A DNA stretch of 64,000 nucleotides from Bacillota bacterium (GCA_023388435.1 JAEWGG010000033.1:62001-126000); one strand, 5' to 3'; shown: positions 27,971 through 37,623, counted from the first letter of the stretch. Notes: generated from the letters alone by a model not told the origin. Made by a program: numbers and translations.

Positions 27971-29581
27971 ATGGATAAAAAAATCAATCTGCCCAGCTAC
28001 GGCAGTTTGCTTCTGGCTTTTATATTTTTGCAGCCCCTGCTGGACAATTATTATTTCCTCAATGACAGCCGCTTCCAAGTCGCCGGCTTTTCTTTCGTCA
28101 CCATCTTCCGCTTCATGGCCCTGGCCTGCTTTTTTGTCTGGGCCTGTCGACGCCGTCTCCTGCCACGACCAGCCCTCTGGGCCTGTCTGGCCTACGGGTT
28201 CCTGTCCGCCCTCTACTTCTGTGGCCACCACCTGGCCGCACAGCGCCTCCTCCTGCCCTCAGGACTGGAGCTCCACTACAGCCTGCCCTCTGAAGCTTTT
28301 TATATACTGCGCCTCGCGTACCCCCTGATTTTGCTGCTCCTGCTCTATTTCAGCGGACTCCAGCGGCGGCATCTGCTGCTTTGTCTGCTTGCTACAGCCG
28401 CCCTGATATCGGGACTGATCATCGTCACGAACCTCCTCGGGCTTTCCCTGAACTCTTACAGCAATGAGCCCATCAAGGGGAGTATTATTTCCTGGTTCCT
28501 GAGCGGCAGCCAGCAGCCTGACCCCAACCATCTCCCTTCCAAGGCCTTCTTTGTCTTCGCCAACCAGGCGGCGGCTATTCAGATCCTGCTCCTGGTCCCC
28601 GTATTTCTCTTTTTTATTCGCCACACGACGTTTATATCCACTCTGATTCTTGCGGCCCAGCTCGTGGCCAGCGCGATGCTGGGGACGAAGCTGGCGGCCT
28701 TCGGCAGCCTCGCCGTCCTGGCCTGCTGCTTGGGCCTGCATTTCTTCGGCTTGCTCATCCCGGCGCCGGGCCGTCAGAGACGGTACCGGGCCCTGCTTCT
28801 GGCCTGTCTCATCCTTCTGGGCGGCGGCTTCCTTGTTTATAAGGGCCCAGCCCTCCGCCTCTTGGATATCCATAACAACACCATCCGGCAGGAGAATACA
28901 AGACGCGAGGAGCACATGAGACGCGAGGAACAGGCAAGACGGGAGCAGGAGCGCCAGCGTGACGAGGGGAAGGAGGCCTCCTCCGGCTCTGAGAGTCCAG
29001 AAGCCGCCTACATCCGCAAGAACTATAAGCGTCTACGTATCAACCCACAATTTATTCTGGAATCTTATCCCTACACCCAGGATGAGGAGTTCTGGCTGGC
29101 TATTATGAAGGAAGCACCGGAGCGCATTCTGAATTATCGCTATCTTGAGACGGCCATGATCCGCCGAGTCAAGGAGCTGGGAGGTGGCCGCATCCATGAT
29201 TTCTTCGGCATCTCCTACAACAAGATGCTCTCGGTCTTTAACATCGAGCGCGACCTCCTGGCCCAGTACTACTCTCTGGGCTACCTGGGACTCCTGCTCT
29301 TCTTCGTCCCATACCCCTTAATCCTGGCCTATCTCTTGTATCGCCTAATCCGCCGCAGGTCCTGGCCCAGCCTGGGGCAGCTCTGTTTGGCCGCCGCTGT
29401 ACTGGCCACCTTTGCGACAGGCTATCTCACGGGAAATGTCCTGGACAGCATCTATGTCATGACGCTCCTGTCCGCCGTTCTGGCCCTTTTGGCTCTGGAT
29501 ATACTGCCTCGTGGGACAGCTGTCGCCAGTACGGAGCAGTCCAGGTCTTTGACAAAAATCCATAACGGAGAGGGTATCTAA
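27971..29581 (+). CDS. O-antigen ligase-like polysaccharide polymerase/ligase membrane protein
   Basis: 536 residues, about ten to twelve membrane spans. A large extracytoplasmic loop (about 310-400) is followed by two more spans, the arrangement of the O-antigen ligase/Wzy superfamily. The loop opens with a strongly charged stretch rich in Arg and Glu (RREEHMRREEQARREQERQRDE in two parts), then YTQDEEFWLAIM. In a Gram-positive cell it would act on a capsular or wall polysaccharide or teichoic-type polymer. The start is GTG 27968 or ATG 27971; GGGAGG fits both (6 or 9 bases). No other polysaccharide genes are adjacent. Confidence 0.72.
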   Translation: MDKKINLPSYGSLLLAFIFLQPLLDNYYFLNDSRFQVAGFSFVTIFRFMALACFFVWACRRRLLPRPALWACLAYGFLSALYFCGHHLAAQRLLLPSGLELHYSLPSEAFYILRLAYPLILLLLLYFSGLQRRHLLLCLLATAALISGLIIVTNLLGLSLNSYSNEPIKGSIISWFLSGSQQPDPNHLPSKAFFVFANQAAAIQILLLVPVFLFFIRHTTFISTLILAAQLVASAMLGTKLAAFGSLAVLACCLGLHFFGLLIPAPGRQRRYRALLLACLILLGGGFLVYKGPALRLLDIHNNTIRQENTRREEHMRREEQARREQERQRDEGKEASSGSESPEAAYIRKNYKRLRINPQFILESYPYTQDEEFWLAIMKEAPERILNYRYLETAMIRRVKELGGGRIHDFFGISYNKMLSVFNIERDLLAQYYSLGYLGLLLFFVPYPLILAYLLYRLIRRRSWPSLGQLCLAAAVLATFATGYLTGNVLDSIYVMTLLSAVLALLALDILPRGTAVASTEQSRSLTKIHNGEGI

Positions 29582-29700
29582 GCGAAAGAATCTAGGTGAA
29601 ACAACAAGGATTCCGCTGCTCAGATCTGCTATGCTGGACTTGCTATACATGGTATTGACTGGTTCTTATAGCGGGACCAGCAGGAAAGGAGTGCCTGTCC

Positions 29701-30498
29701 ATGCGCCTAGAGAATAAGATTGTCATCATCACTGCCAGCACCCGAGGCATCGGCTACGCCTGCGTGGAGGCCTGCGCCCGTGAAGGGGCCCGGGTCTACA
29801 TGGCCGCCCGCAATCTGGAGCGGGCCGAAGAGGCGGCCCAGAAGCTCCGAGACCAGGGCTACGACGTGCGGACGGTCAAGCACGACGCCTCCATTCCCGG
29901 CAGTCACCGAGAGATGGTCGAGGAGGTTGCGGCCAAGGAGGGGCGCATTGACGTTCTGGTAAATAATTTCGGACATACGGATGTCAAGGTCGACCTGGAC
30001 TTCGAACACACGAAGTACCAGGACCTGTTGGCCATCCTGGATCAGAATCTGGCCAGTGTCTATGAGACCTCCCAGGCGGCTGTTCCACACATGAAAGATG
30101 GCGGCAGCATCGTCAACATATCCTCCATCGGGGGCCTCCTGCCGGATGTCTCGCGTATCGCCTATGCTCTCAGTAAGGACGCCATCATCTACCTCAGCAA
30201 GAATATGGCCCTGCAGCTGGGGCGTAAGGGCGTCCGCGTCAACGTGGTCTGCCCCGGACAGACGGCCACAGACGCCGTCATGCAGAATATGACGGAGCAG
30301 TTCCAGGCCTTCTTCAACCGCCACACGCCCATTAAGCGCATGGGTAAGCCGGAGGAGGACGCCGCCCTGGTGGTCTACTTTGCCTCCGATGAGTCGGCCT
30401 ATACCACAGGCCAGGTGGTCGCCGTCTCTGGCGGCTTCGGTCTGGGTACGCCCGTCTTCGCCGACCTGGCTGATATGGCCGCTGACAAGCGCGGCTGA
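29701..30498 (+). CDS. Classical SDR, 7-alpha-hydroxysteroid dehydrogenase-like
   Basis: 265 residues, cytosolic NAD(P)-dependent oxidoreductase. Cofactor motif TASTRGIG (TGxxxGxG variant, residues 11-18), NNFG (NNAG variant), catalytic Ser in NISSIGG and YALSK (YxxxK), then PGQTATDAV. From memory, the segments TDVKVDLDFE, PDVSRIAYALSK and the C-terminal end ASDESAYTTGQVVAVSGGFGLGTP closely parallel clostridial 7-alpha-HSDH (C. sardiniense/absonum type), which oxidises the 7-OH of bile acids. An Arg after the first Ser-Thr would suit NADP. AAGGAG lies 10 bases upstream of the ATG; a terminator follows. Confidence 0.85.
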   Translation: MRLENKIVIITASTRGIGYACVEACAREGARVYMAARNLERAEEAAQKLRDQGYDVRTVKHDASIPGSHREMVEEVAAKEGRIDVLVNNFGHTDVKVDLDFEHTKYQDLLAILDQNLASVYETSQAAVPHMKDGGSIVNISSIGGLLPDVSRIAYALSKDAIIYLSKNMALQLGRKGVRVNVVCPGQTATDAVMQNMTEQFQAFFNRHTPIKRMGKPEEDAALVVYFASDESAYTTGQVVAVSGGFGLGTPVFADLADMAADKRG

Positions 30499-30511
30499 TT
30501 TTGTGCTGTGA

Positions 30512-30568
30512 GGCCCCCCGACAGGCTTTTGTTTCCCCGAGTTGGAACGGCCTGGCGGGGGGCTTTTT
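30512..30568 (+). terminator. Terminator of the SDR gene
   Basis: GCCCCCCGACAGGC (30513-30525) pairs with GCCTGGCGGGGGGC around a ~25-nt loop, followed by TTTTT. Confidence 0.85.
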
Positions 30569-30733
30569 GCTGTCTCTAGCCGCATGAAATACCCCGGACT
30601 GACTTGGGGAACAGGTCCTATCAGGGCCCAGCCTAACGTTTTGCCTACAGCCCTCGGCTGCGCTTGAAAGGGCAAAACGGGGGAGGCTCGCGTGCTATAA
30701 TTGAGAAAAGTCAGGACTTTTTGGGAGGTTTCC

Positions 30734-32476
30734 ATGAACAGAGTGCACAGGTTGTATGAGCTGTGGTCCCAGGATCCCTATTTCGATGAGGAGACGCGTA
30801 AGGAGCTGCGCGAGCTGGAGGGCCAGGAGGCGGAGATTGAAGAGCGCTTTTACCGCAGCCTTTCCTTCGGAACTGCGGGTCTGCGCGGCATCCTGGGTGC
30901 AGGGACCAACCGCATGAACACGTATACAGTGGCCCAGGCTACAGAGGGCTTCGCCCGCTATATCGAGAGCCTGGGGGCGGAGGCCTGCCAGCGGGGCATG
31001 GTCATCTCTTACGACTGCCGCATCTGTTCTCCGGAATTTGCCCTGACCACGGCCCTGGTCTTCGCAAGTCACGGCATCCACGTCCGCCTGGTGGATGAGC
31101 TGCGCCCGACTCCCATGCTGTCCTTCGCCGTGCGCCACTATAACTGTGTGGGCGGTGTCATGGTGACGGCCAGCCACAATCCTCCTCAATACAATGGCTA
31201 CAAGGCCTATGGGGAGGACGGCGGTCAGCTGGCCCCTGAGGCTGCTGACCAGGTCACGGCCCTGCGCGACGCCATCTCGGATATCCGCGAGGTCCACTGG
31301 ATCAGCGAGGCTGAGGCCCTGGATAAAGGGCTGCTGGAATATGTCGGCGAGGACCTGGATACGGCCTATATGGCGACGCTGAAGCCTCTGGTCATCAACT
31401 GGGAGGCCATCCGCAGTCAGGCTGATATGAAAATTGTGTACACCCCCCTTCACGGCGCGGGCAATAAGCCCGTGCGTCGTATTCTGCAGGAGGTGGGCTT
31501 CCGTCAGGTCCTGGTGGTGCCTGAGCAGGAGCGGCCAGACGGGCGCTTCCCCACCGTCAAGAGCCCCAATCCAGAGGTGCGTTCCGCCCTGGAAATGGGC
31601 ATCGCTCTGGCGGAGCGGGAGGGGGCCGAACTGGTCATTGCGACCGACCCCGACGGAGATCGTACGGGCCTGGTCATCCGTCTTGCTGACGGCAGGTATC
31701 AGGTAATGACGGGCAACCAGATTGGCATTCTGCTCATGGACTACATCCTGCGGGCCAAGCAGGCGGCGGGGACCCTCAGTGACAAGAGTTTCTGTGTGAC
31801 CACGGTGGTCTCGGGCCGTTTGCCCCGCCTCATCGCCCAGCATTACGGGGTGCAGCTTTTTGAGTGTCTGACCGGCTTTAAGTGGATTGCGGACCTGATC
31901 AAGCAGTATGACGAACACGGGGATATGCATTTTGAATTTGGCTTCGAAGAGAGCTTCGGCTATCTCTCGGGTACTGCAGTCCGGGACAAGGACGCGGTGG
32001 TCACTTCCATGCTCCTGGCGGAGATGGCCGCCAGCGTCCGAGCCGCGGGTAAGACCCTGGCTGACTCCCTCCAGGAACTCTATGCACGTTATGGCTATGC
32101 GGAGGAGGAGACAATTTCCGTGGTCCGTGAGGGCAAGAGCGGTATGGAGCTGATGGCCCGCGCCATGGAGCAGCTGCGTGAACGCCAGGGCCAGGCCTTC
32201 CCAGGTCTGGAGATCAGCAGTCTGACCGACCTCCAGCAGGGGAGACAGTTCTTCCTCGCTGAGGGCCGAGAGGCCCCCATAGACCTGCCTCGATCCAATG
32301 TGCTCATCTATTCTCTGGACGGCATCAATTTCTTCTGTGTCCGCCCCTCAGGTACGGAGCCGAAAATCAAGATATACTTCGGTGTCTACGGTTCAGATCA
32401 GCAGGGCTGCCGCGAACAGCTTGAAGCGCTTAAGCAGCAGGTCATGGCCGTGCTTGAAGGACTCCTTGCAGTCTGA
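30734..32476 (+). CDS. Phosphoglucomutase/phosphomannomutase
   Basis: 580 residues, alpha-D-phosphohexomutase of the PgcA type. Active-site phosphoserine in TASHNPPQYNGYK, metal loop DPDGDR, sugar-binding GFEESFGY and phosphate-binding RPSGTEPKIK are all intact. It would interconvert glucose-1-P and glucose-6-P (or the mannose forms) to supply nucleotide sugars. The ATG at 30734 has TGGGAGG 5-6 bases upstream. An extended -10, TGC-TATAAT (30693-30701), lies about 35 bases before the start. Confidence 0.92.
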   Translation: MNRVHRLYELWSQDPYFDEETRKELRELEGQEAEIEERFYRSLSFGTAGLRGILGAGTNRMNTYTVAQATEGFARYIESLGAEACQRGMVISYDCRICSPEFALTTALVFASHGIHVRLVDELRPTPMLSFAVRHYNCVGGVMVTASHNPPQYNGYKAYGEDGGQLAPEAADQVTALRDAISDIREVHWISEAEALDKGLLEYVGEDLDTAYMATLKPLVINWEAIRSQADMKIVYTPLHGAGNKPVRRILQEVGFRQVLVVPEQERPDGRFPTVKSPNPEVRSALEMGIALAEREGAELVIATDPDGDRTGLVIRLADGRYQVMTGNQIGILLMDYILRAKQAAGTLSDKSFCVTTVVSGRLPRLIAQHYGVQLFECLTGFKWIADLIKQYDEHGDMHFEFGFEESFGYLSGTAVRDKDAVVTSMLLAEMAASVRAAGKTLADSLQELYARYGYAEEETISVVREGKSGMELMARAMEQLRERQGQAFPGLEISSLTDLQQGRQFFLAEGREAPIDLPRSNVLIYSLDGINFFCVRPSGTEPKIKIYFGVYGSDQQGCREQLEALKQQVMAVLEGLLAV

Positions 32477-32530
32477 TTGTGGGCGGCTTGCCCGAGACAG
32501 GGCGGAGAGGCCCAGAGGACCGTTTTTTCC

Positions 32531-32568
32531 GAGGGGGCACATGAGCTTGTGCTCCCTCGCTTATTTTT
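32531..32568 (+). terminator. Terminator downstream of the phosphohexomutase gene
   Basis: GAGGGGGCACA / TGTGCTCCCTC stem (one mismatch) with a short loop, then GCTTATTTTTC. It ends the phosphohexomutase transcript and separates it from dnaE. Confidence 0.75.
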
Positions 32569-32622
32569 CCCTCCAGCAGCCCCGACGCTGCTGGGAGGGC
32601 TGTAGCGCTGATCTCTTCAGCG
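32569..32622 (+). other. Two tandem hairpins in the dnaE leader
   Basis: First hairpin CCCTCCAGCAGC / GCTGCTGGGAGGG (32569-32599, one bulged base); second GCGCTGA / TCAGCGC (about 32605-32621). Neither is followed by a T-run, so they are not plain terminators. They lie within 75 bases of the dnaE GTG start. Confidence 0.55.
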
Positions 32623-32641
32623 CCTGAGAGGGGAGACGCAA

Positions 32642-35600
32642 GTGGCCTTTGCCCATCTGCATCTGCACAGTGAATTTAGCCTTCTGGATGGGGCGAACCG
32701 TATTAAAGACCTGCCGCGCCGGGTGAAGGAGCTCGGCATGGGGGCCTGTGCGATCACCGACCACGGCGTGATGTACGGGGCGATTGACTTTTATCAGGCC
32801 TGCCAGCGGGAGGGGATCAAGGCCATACTGGGCTGTGAGCTTTATGTGGCTGAGACCAGCCGCTTCGACCAGAGTCCGGAGCGGGGGCGCCAGATGTCCC
32901 ACCTGATTCTCCTGGCGGAGACGAACGAGGGGCTTTCCAACCTCTATCAGCTGGTTTCGCGGGGCTTTACGGAGGGCTTCTACTATCGCCCCCGCGTTGA
33001 CTTGGAACTCCTGGAGCAGTATCACGAGGGCCTGATTGCCTGTTCGGCCTGCCTGAATGGGGCGGTGGCCCGGCGGCTGCGCGTGGATGACTATGAGGGG
33101 GCGCGGGCCCAGGCCCTGCGCTATGCGGAGATTTTTGGCCCTGGAAACTACTTCCTGGAAATCCAGGCCAATGGTCTGCCGGAGCAGAAGCGGATCAATG
33201 CCCTCCTGGCCCAGTTGGGGGCGGAGACAGGCCTGGAGCTGGTCGCCACGAACGACTGCCACTACCTGCGCCAGGAGGATGCCAGAGCCCATGAGATCCT
33301 GCTCTGCATTCAGACGGGGCGGCGCATGTCCGATCCAGACCATATGCGTATGGGAACGGACAGCTACTATGTTAAGTCTGAGGCGGAGATGCTCCGGGAC
33401 TTGCCAGAGTATCCCGAGGCCATCCAGAACACGGCCAGAATCGCCGAGCGTTGCCAGGCCCAGCCAGACTTTTCACATATTCACCTGCCCTCCTTTCATC
33501 CTGAATCGGGGCGAACGGCGGAGGAGGAGCTGCGCCAGCAGGCCGGGGAGGGCCTGCAGCGGCGACTGGCCCGTGCGGGCATTATGGGAGGGGAGGCCCA
33601 GAAGGACTATTGGCAGCGGCTGGAAAAGGAGCTCTCCGTCATTGTGGGCATGGGCTATACGGATTACTATCTGATTGTCTGGGACTTTATCCGCTATGCC
33701 CGAGAGCGCAAAATCATAGTCGGCCCAGGCCGCGGCTCCGGTGCGGGCTCTCTGGTGGCCTACGCCCTGGGAATCACAAACATCGATCCGATTCGCTATC
33801 AGCTGCTCTTTGAGCGCTTCTTAAATCCGGAGCGCGTCAGCATGCCTGACTTCGACACGGATTTCTGCTATGAGCGCCGCCAGGAGGTCATCGACTATGT
33901 CACGGCCAAATATGGGCAGGAGCGGGTGGCCCAGGTCATCACCTTTGGCACCCTGGCAGCCCGTCAGGCCCTGCGCGATGTGGCCCGGGTCCTGGACTAT
34001 CCCTATGCGGATACCGATCGCCTGGTGGCCCTGGTACCCACGGTCCTGGGAATTAGTCTGGACCGGGCCCTGGAGGAGAGTCAGGAACTGCGCAAACTCT
34101 ATGAGGGGGACGCTCAGGTACGGGAGATCGTCGACACGGCCAGGCTACTTGAGGGTATGCCCCGTCACGCCTCGACCCATGCGGCCGGCGTGGTCATCGC
34201 GAGTCAGCCCATCGCCCAGCTGGCCCCCCTCGCCCGTAACGAGGACGCGGTGGTCATCCAGTATGCCAAGGGTAATATTGAGGATATAGGCCTGCTCAAA
34301 TTTGACTTTCTCGGCCTGCGTACACTGACGGTACTCAGGGAGAGCCGGGACCTCGTGGCCGCCCGTTATGGTCTGCAGGTGGACCTGGACAATCTGCCGA
34401 TGGACGATCCGGCCATCTATCAGATGCTGGCCAGAGGCGATACCGTGGGCGTCTTCCAATTGGAGTCAGCAGGCATCACCTCCTTTATGAAGGAGCTCAA
34501 GCCTGAGTCCCTGGAGGATGTTATCGCCGGGGTCTCCCTCTATCGTCCTGGCCCAATGGTAGAGATTCCGCGCTATGTGGCGGCCCGTCACGATCCGACT
34601 AAAATTCACTACGCCCATCCGCTGCTGGAGCCAATACTCCGCGTGACCTATGGCTGTATTGTCTATCAGGAGCAGGTCATGCAGATCGTCCGTGATCTGG
34701 CGGGGTTCAGCATGGGCCAGTCGGACAATATCCGCCGCGCCATGTCCAAGAAGAAGCCGGAAGTCCTAGCCAGCTACAGGGAACTTTTCGTCCACGGTGG
34801 GCGCGATGACAGCGGCCTGGAGGTGGAGGGGGCCGTCGCCCGGGGCGTGCCAGAGGCCACAGCCCAGCAGATTTTTGACGAAGTCCTGGGTTTTGCAGGC
34901 TACGCCTTCAACAAGTCCCACGCCGCAGCCTACGCCGTGGTAGCCTATCAGACGGCCTGGTTTAAGTACTATTACCCCACGGAGTTTTTCTCGGCCATGT
35001 TGAACAGCTTCCTGGGCAGTTTGGCCCAGGCGGCGGCCTATACTCAGGCTGCCAAGGCCCGGGGGATCGCCATCCTGCCGCCGGATATCCAGCGCTCGGC
35101 TGTGCGCTTTCAGCCCGAGGGGGAGGGGGCTATTCGCTTCGCCCTGGCCGCTGTCAAGCACCTCGGCCGCAGCCTTCTTGAGGACCTGGTCGCCGAGCGC
35201 GAACGTGAGGGTAACTATGCCAGTTTCGGGGACTTCCTGCGCCGCATGCAGGCCCTGAAAGTCAATAAAAAAGCTGTAGAATGTCTGATTCGCTCCTCGG
35301 CTTTGGATGGCTTTGGAATTGCCCGCAATCGAATGCTGGCTGTCTTTGAGCAGTATATGGAACAACAGGCCCAGCAGCAGCGCCAGGTGATGGCGGGACA
35401 GCTGAGCTTCTTTGACCTGGCCGCCACGGAGCCTGGGACGGACCTGGAGGGCCTGGTGACTGAGGAGCCGAGGTATCCGGAGCTCCCGCCCCTTTCCCGG
35501 GCGGAAGTCCTGGCTATGGAAAAAGAGATGCTGGGGGTCTATGTCAGCGGACATCCCCTCGATGGCTTTCGTGAATACTGGGAGCGGGCCCAGGCTCTGG

Positions 35601-36424
35601 GCTATCAGATTTTCAGCTCCACAGAGCTCCAGGCCAGCAGTCCAGAGGCCGTGGAGCGGCGAGGGGACCTGGCCAGGGAGGCTCGCCATGGCGGGCTGTG
35701 GTTTATCGGTCTGGTCCAGAAACTGGAGCTGCGCAGCAGCCGTAAGGGACGGCGCTTCGCCCTCCTTAAGCTGGAGGACTATGGGGGAGCCTATGAGGCC
35801 TTTATATTCGAATCTCAGCTGGCGTCCTGTCTGCCCCCTCTGGAGGAGCGCCAGGCCTATCTCTTCCGGGCCCAGCTCCTGGGACAGGCCGATGAGGAGA
35901 GCTGGAAATTGGCCGTCGAGGAGCTGCGGCCCCTCAATGTGGAACTGCCCCCAGCAGGTCTCAGGCCAGCTCAGTCCGGATCGACGTTCCGAGGAAGCGA
36001 GTCGGCGACGAGCTCCCCTGTGCAGGAAGCTGTGGCGGACGCTAAGCCTGGTTCAACAGAGGGCAGTCTGGCGCAGGGCTCTGGTCCTAATCCAGCGGCC
36101 CCCAGCAGTCAGCGGCAGATTCAGCTGGCCCAGGCTCAACCGGAGCGCTGCCATCTGGAACTGCGCTATTGGGGTCAGATATCGGATCCAGGTTACCAGC
36201 GCCTCTGCGCGACCCTGGCCTATTTCCACGGAGCGCTCAGGGTCAAGTTGGTCCTGCCGCAGCACGGGCGCAGCGCCTATCTGCCTCCAGCCTGCTCGGT
36301 TGAACTGAGCCACCATCTTCTGAGCCTGCTGGCCCAGCGCTACGGGGCGGAGAATTTGCGGCTGGTCGCGGATACGGATGGGCGGTCTACGCTGCAGTCT
36401 TCAGCAGGGGGGGGAGGGAACTAG
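32642..36424 (+). CDS. dnaE: DNA polymerase III alpha subunit DnaE
   Basis: 1260 residues. PHP domain (1-270; HLHLHSEFSLLDG, ITDHGVMYG), polymerase palm with GRGSGAGSLVAYALGIT and the catalytic aspartates in PDFDTDF (near 402-406), fingers (QTAWFKYYYPTEFFSAMLNS), HhH, and an OB domain near 1000-1090. A Ser/Ala/Pro-rich, low-complexity linker of about 60 residues (near 1105-1165) precedes a final small domain; this linker is not usual in DnaE. In Firmicutes DnaE works beside PolC at the fork and in repair. GTG start with GAGGGGAG upstream. The pfk gene follows after 119 bases. Confidence 0.95.
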   Translation: MAFAHLHLHSEFSLLDGANRIKDLPRRVKELGMGACAITDHGVMYGAIDFYQACQREGIKAILGCELYVAETSRFDQSPERGRQMSHLILLAETNEGLSNLYQLVSRGFTEGFYYRPRVDLELLEQYHEGLIACSACLNGAVARRLRVDDYEGARAQALRYAEIFGPGNYFLEIQANGLPEQKRINALLAQLGAETGLELVATNDCHYLRQEDARAHEILLCIQTGRRMSDPDHMRMGTDSYYVKSEAEMLRDLPEYPEAIQNTARIAERCQAQPDFSHIHLPSFHPESGRTAEEELRQQAGEGLQRRLARAGIMGGEAQKDYWQRLEKELSVIVGMGYTDYYLIVWDFIRYARERKIIVGPGRGSGAGSLVAYALGITNIDPIRYQLLFERFLNPERVSMPDFDTDFCYERRQEVIDYVTAKYGQERVAQVITFGTLAARQALRDVARVLDYPYADTDRLVALVPTVLGISLDRALEESQELRKLYEGDAQVREIVDTARLLEGMPRHASTHAAGVVIASQPIAQLAPLARNEDAVVIQYAKGNIEDIGLLKFDFLGLRTLTVLRESRDLVAARYGLQVDLDNLPMDDPAIYQMLARGDTVGVFQLESAGITSFMKELKPESLEDVIAGVSLYRPGPMVEIPRYVAARHDPTKIHYAHPLLEPILRVTYGCIVYQEQVMQIVRDLAGFSMGQSDNIRRAMSKKKPEVLASYRELFVHGGRDDSGLEVEGAVARGVPEATAQQIFDEVLGFAGYAFNKSHAAAYAVVAYQTAWFKYYYPTEFFSAMLNSFLGSLAQAAAYTQAAKARGIAILPPDIQRSAVRFQPEGEGAIRFALAAVKHLGRSLLEDLVAEREREGNYASFGDFLRRMQALKVNKKAVECLIRSSALDGFGIARNRMLAVFEQYMEQQAQQQRQVMAGQLSFFDLAATEPGTDLEGLVTEEPRYPELPPLSRAEVLAMEKEMLGVYVSGHPLDGFREYWERAQALGYQIFSSTELQASSPEAVERRGDLAREARHGGLWFIGLVQKLELRSSRKGRRFALLKLEDYGGAYEAFIFESQLASCLPPLEERQAYLFRAQLLGQADEESWKLAVEELRPLNVELPPAGLRPAQSGSTFRGSESATSSPVQEAVADAKPGSTEGSLAQGSGPNPAAPSSQRQIQLAQAQPERCHLELRYWGQISDPGYQRLCATLAYFHGALRVKLVLPQHGRSAYLPPACSVELSHHLLSLLAQRYGAENLRLVADTDGRSTLQSSAGGGGN

Positions 36425-36543
36425 ACTTTGGCACGCTCCCTATCTGTTTGCTACAATAGTTGCATGGTTTAAAGGGGATTTGTCCCCGAAATAGACAAAA
36501 GACCAGGGACCTCGTTCCTAGTCCAAGTAGGAGGTACTGCCAG

Positions 36544-37623
36544 ATGCGTGTCGGATTATTGACTAGTGGGGGCGATTGCCAGGGGCTGAACGCCGCCCTG
36601 CGTGGTGTGGCCAAGGCACTTTATGAGCAGATCCCAGGGGTTGAGGTCTACGGTTTCAGAGATGGCTATCGAGGTCTGATGCTCGGGGACTACAACTATA
36701 TGTCTCCAGCGGATTTTTCCGGTATATTGACCCGCGGGGGGACGATACTCGGCACCAGCCGTCAGTCCTTTAAGCTGATGCAGAATCAGATGGATGACGA
36801 AGCCTCGTCCCAGACCCGATTGGAGGCCATGCGCGCCACATATACGCGCCTGAATCTCGATTATCTTGTGGTCCTGGGCGGCAATGGCACCCACAAGAGT
36901 GCCAATCTCCTGTCCCAGAACGGTCTCAACGTGATCAGCCTGCCGAAGACGATAGACAATGACCTCTGGGGGACGGAGATGACCTTCGGCTTCCAGAGTG
37001 CGGTGAATATCGGGACCCAGGTTATTGACAGCATACACTCCACAGCCACCAGCCACGGGCGCGTCTTCATCATTGAGTTGATGGGTCACAAGGCGGGCTG
37101 GCTGACCCTCTATGCGGGCGTGGCCGGAGGTGCGGACATCATCCTGATTCCAGAGATTCCCTATAAGGTTAAGCGCGTCGTCGAATCTATCGAGCGGCGG
37201 CACGCCGAGGGCAAGACCTTTTCCATCATCGCGATGGCGGAAGGTGCTCTGACCAAGGATGAGTCCAAGATGTCTAAGAAGGAATATGAGGCCTATTGCA
37301 AAAAATCCAAGCACCCCTCAGTTTCCTACCGTCTGGCAGCTGAGCTGGGCAAGAAGCTGGGACAGGAGGTCCGGGTGACCGTCCCCGGTCACTTCCAGCG
37401 CGGTGGGGAGCCCTGTCCCTATGACCGCGTTCTGGCCACGCGCTGTGGCACGAAGGCTGCCCAGTTGATCAAGGAGGGCAAGTCTGGAGTCATGGTCGGT
37501 ATTGTTAACGGGCAGATGAAGGCCATCCCACTCAAGGATGTGGCCGGGAAGCTCAAGACCGTGCCCAGCGACCATGAGGTCATTCAGAGCGCCCGTGACC
37601 TGGGCGTGAGCTTCGGAGACTGA
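36544..37623 (+). CDS. 6-phosphofructokinase, divergent clostridial type
   Basis: 359 residues, PfkA superfamily. LTSGGDCQGLNAALRG holds the phosphate loop. The donor-site motif is GGNGTHKSA: Gly115 is where ATP enzymes have Gly and PPi enzymes Asp, but the metal-binding Asp of GGDG is Asn114. The catalytic PKTIDND carries Lys135, as in PPi-type enzymes (PGTIDND in classical ATP-PFK). So phosphoryl-donor preference cannot be assigned safely. AGGAGG is 7-8 bases before the ATG at 36544. A classical PfkA is encoded separately at 54649. Confidence 0.9.
   Translation: MRVGLLTSGGDCQGLNAALRGVAKALYEQIPGVEVYGFRDGYRGLMLGDYNYMSPADFSGILTRGGTILGTSRQSFKLMQNQMDDEASSQTRLEAMRATYTRLNLDYLVVLGGNGTHKSANLLSQNGLNVISLPKTIDNDLWGTEMTFGFQSAVNIGTQVIDSIHSTATSHGRVFIIELMGHKAGWLTLYAGVAGGADIILIPEIPYKVKRVVESIERRHAEGKTFSIIAMAEGALTKDESKMSKKEYEAYCKKSKHPSVSYRLAAELGKKLGQEVRVTVPGHFQRGGEPCPYDRVLATRCGTKAAQLIKEGKSGVMVGIVNGQMKAIPLKDVAGKLKTVPSDHEVIQSARDLGVSFGD

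Noticed and set aside
30695..31930. 411-codon minus-strand frame over the phosphohexomutase
   Set aside because: Antisense to an enzyme with all catalytic motifs intact; no start signal or similarity.
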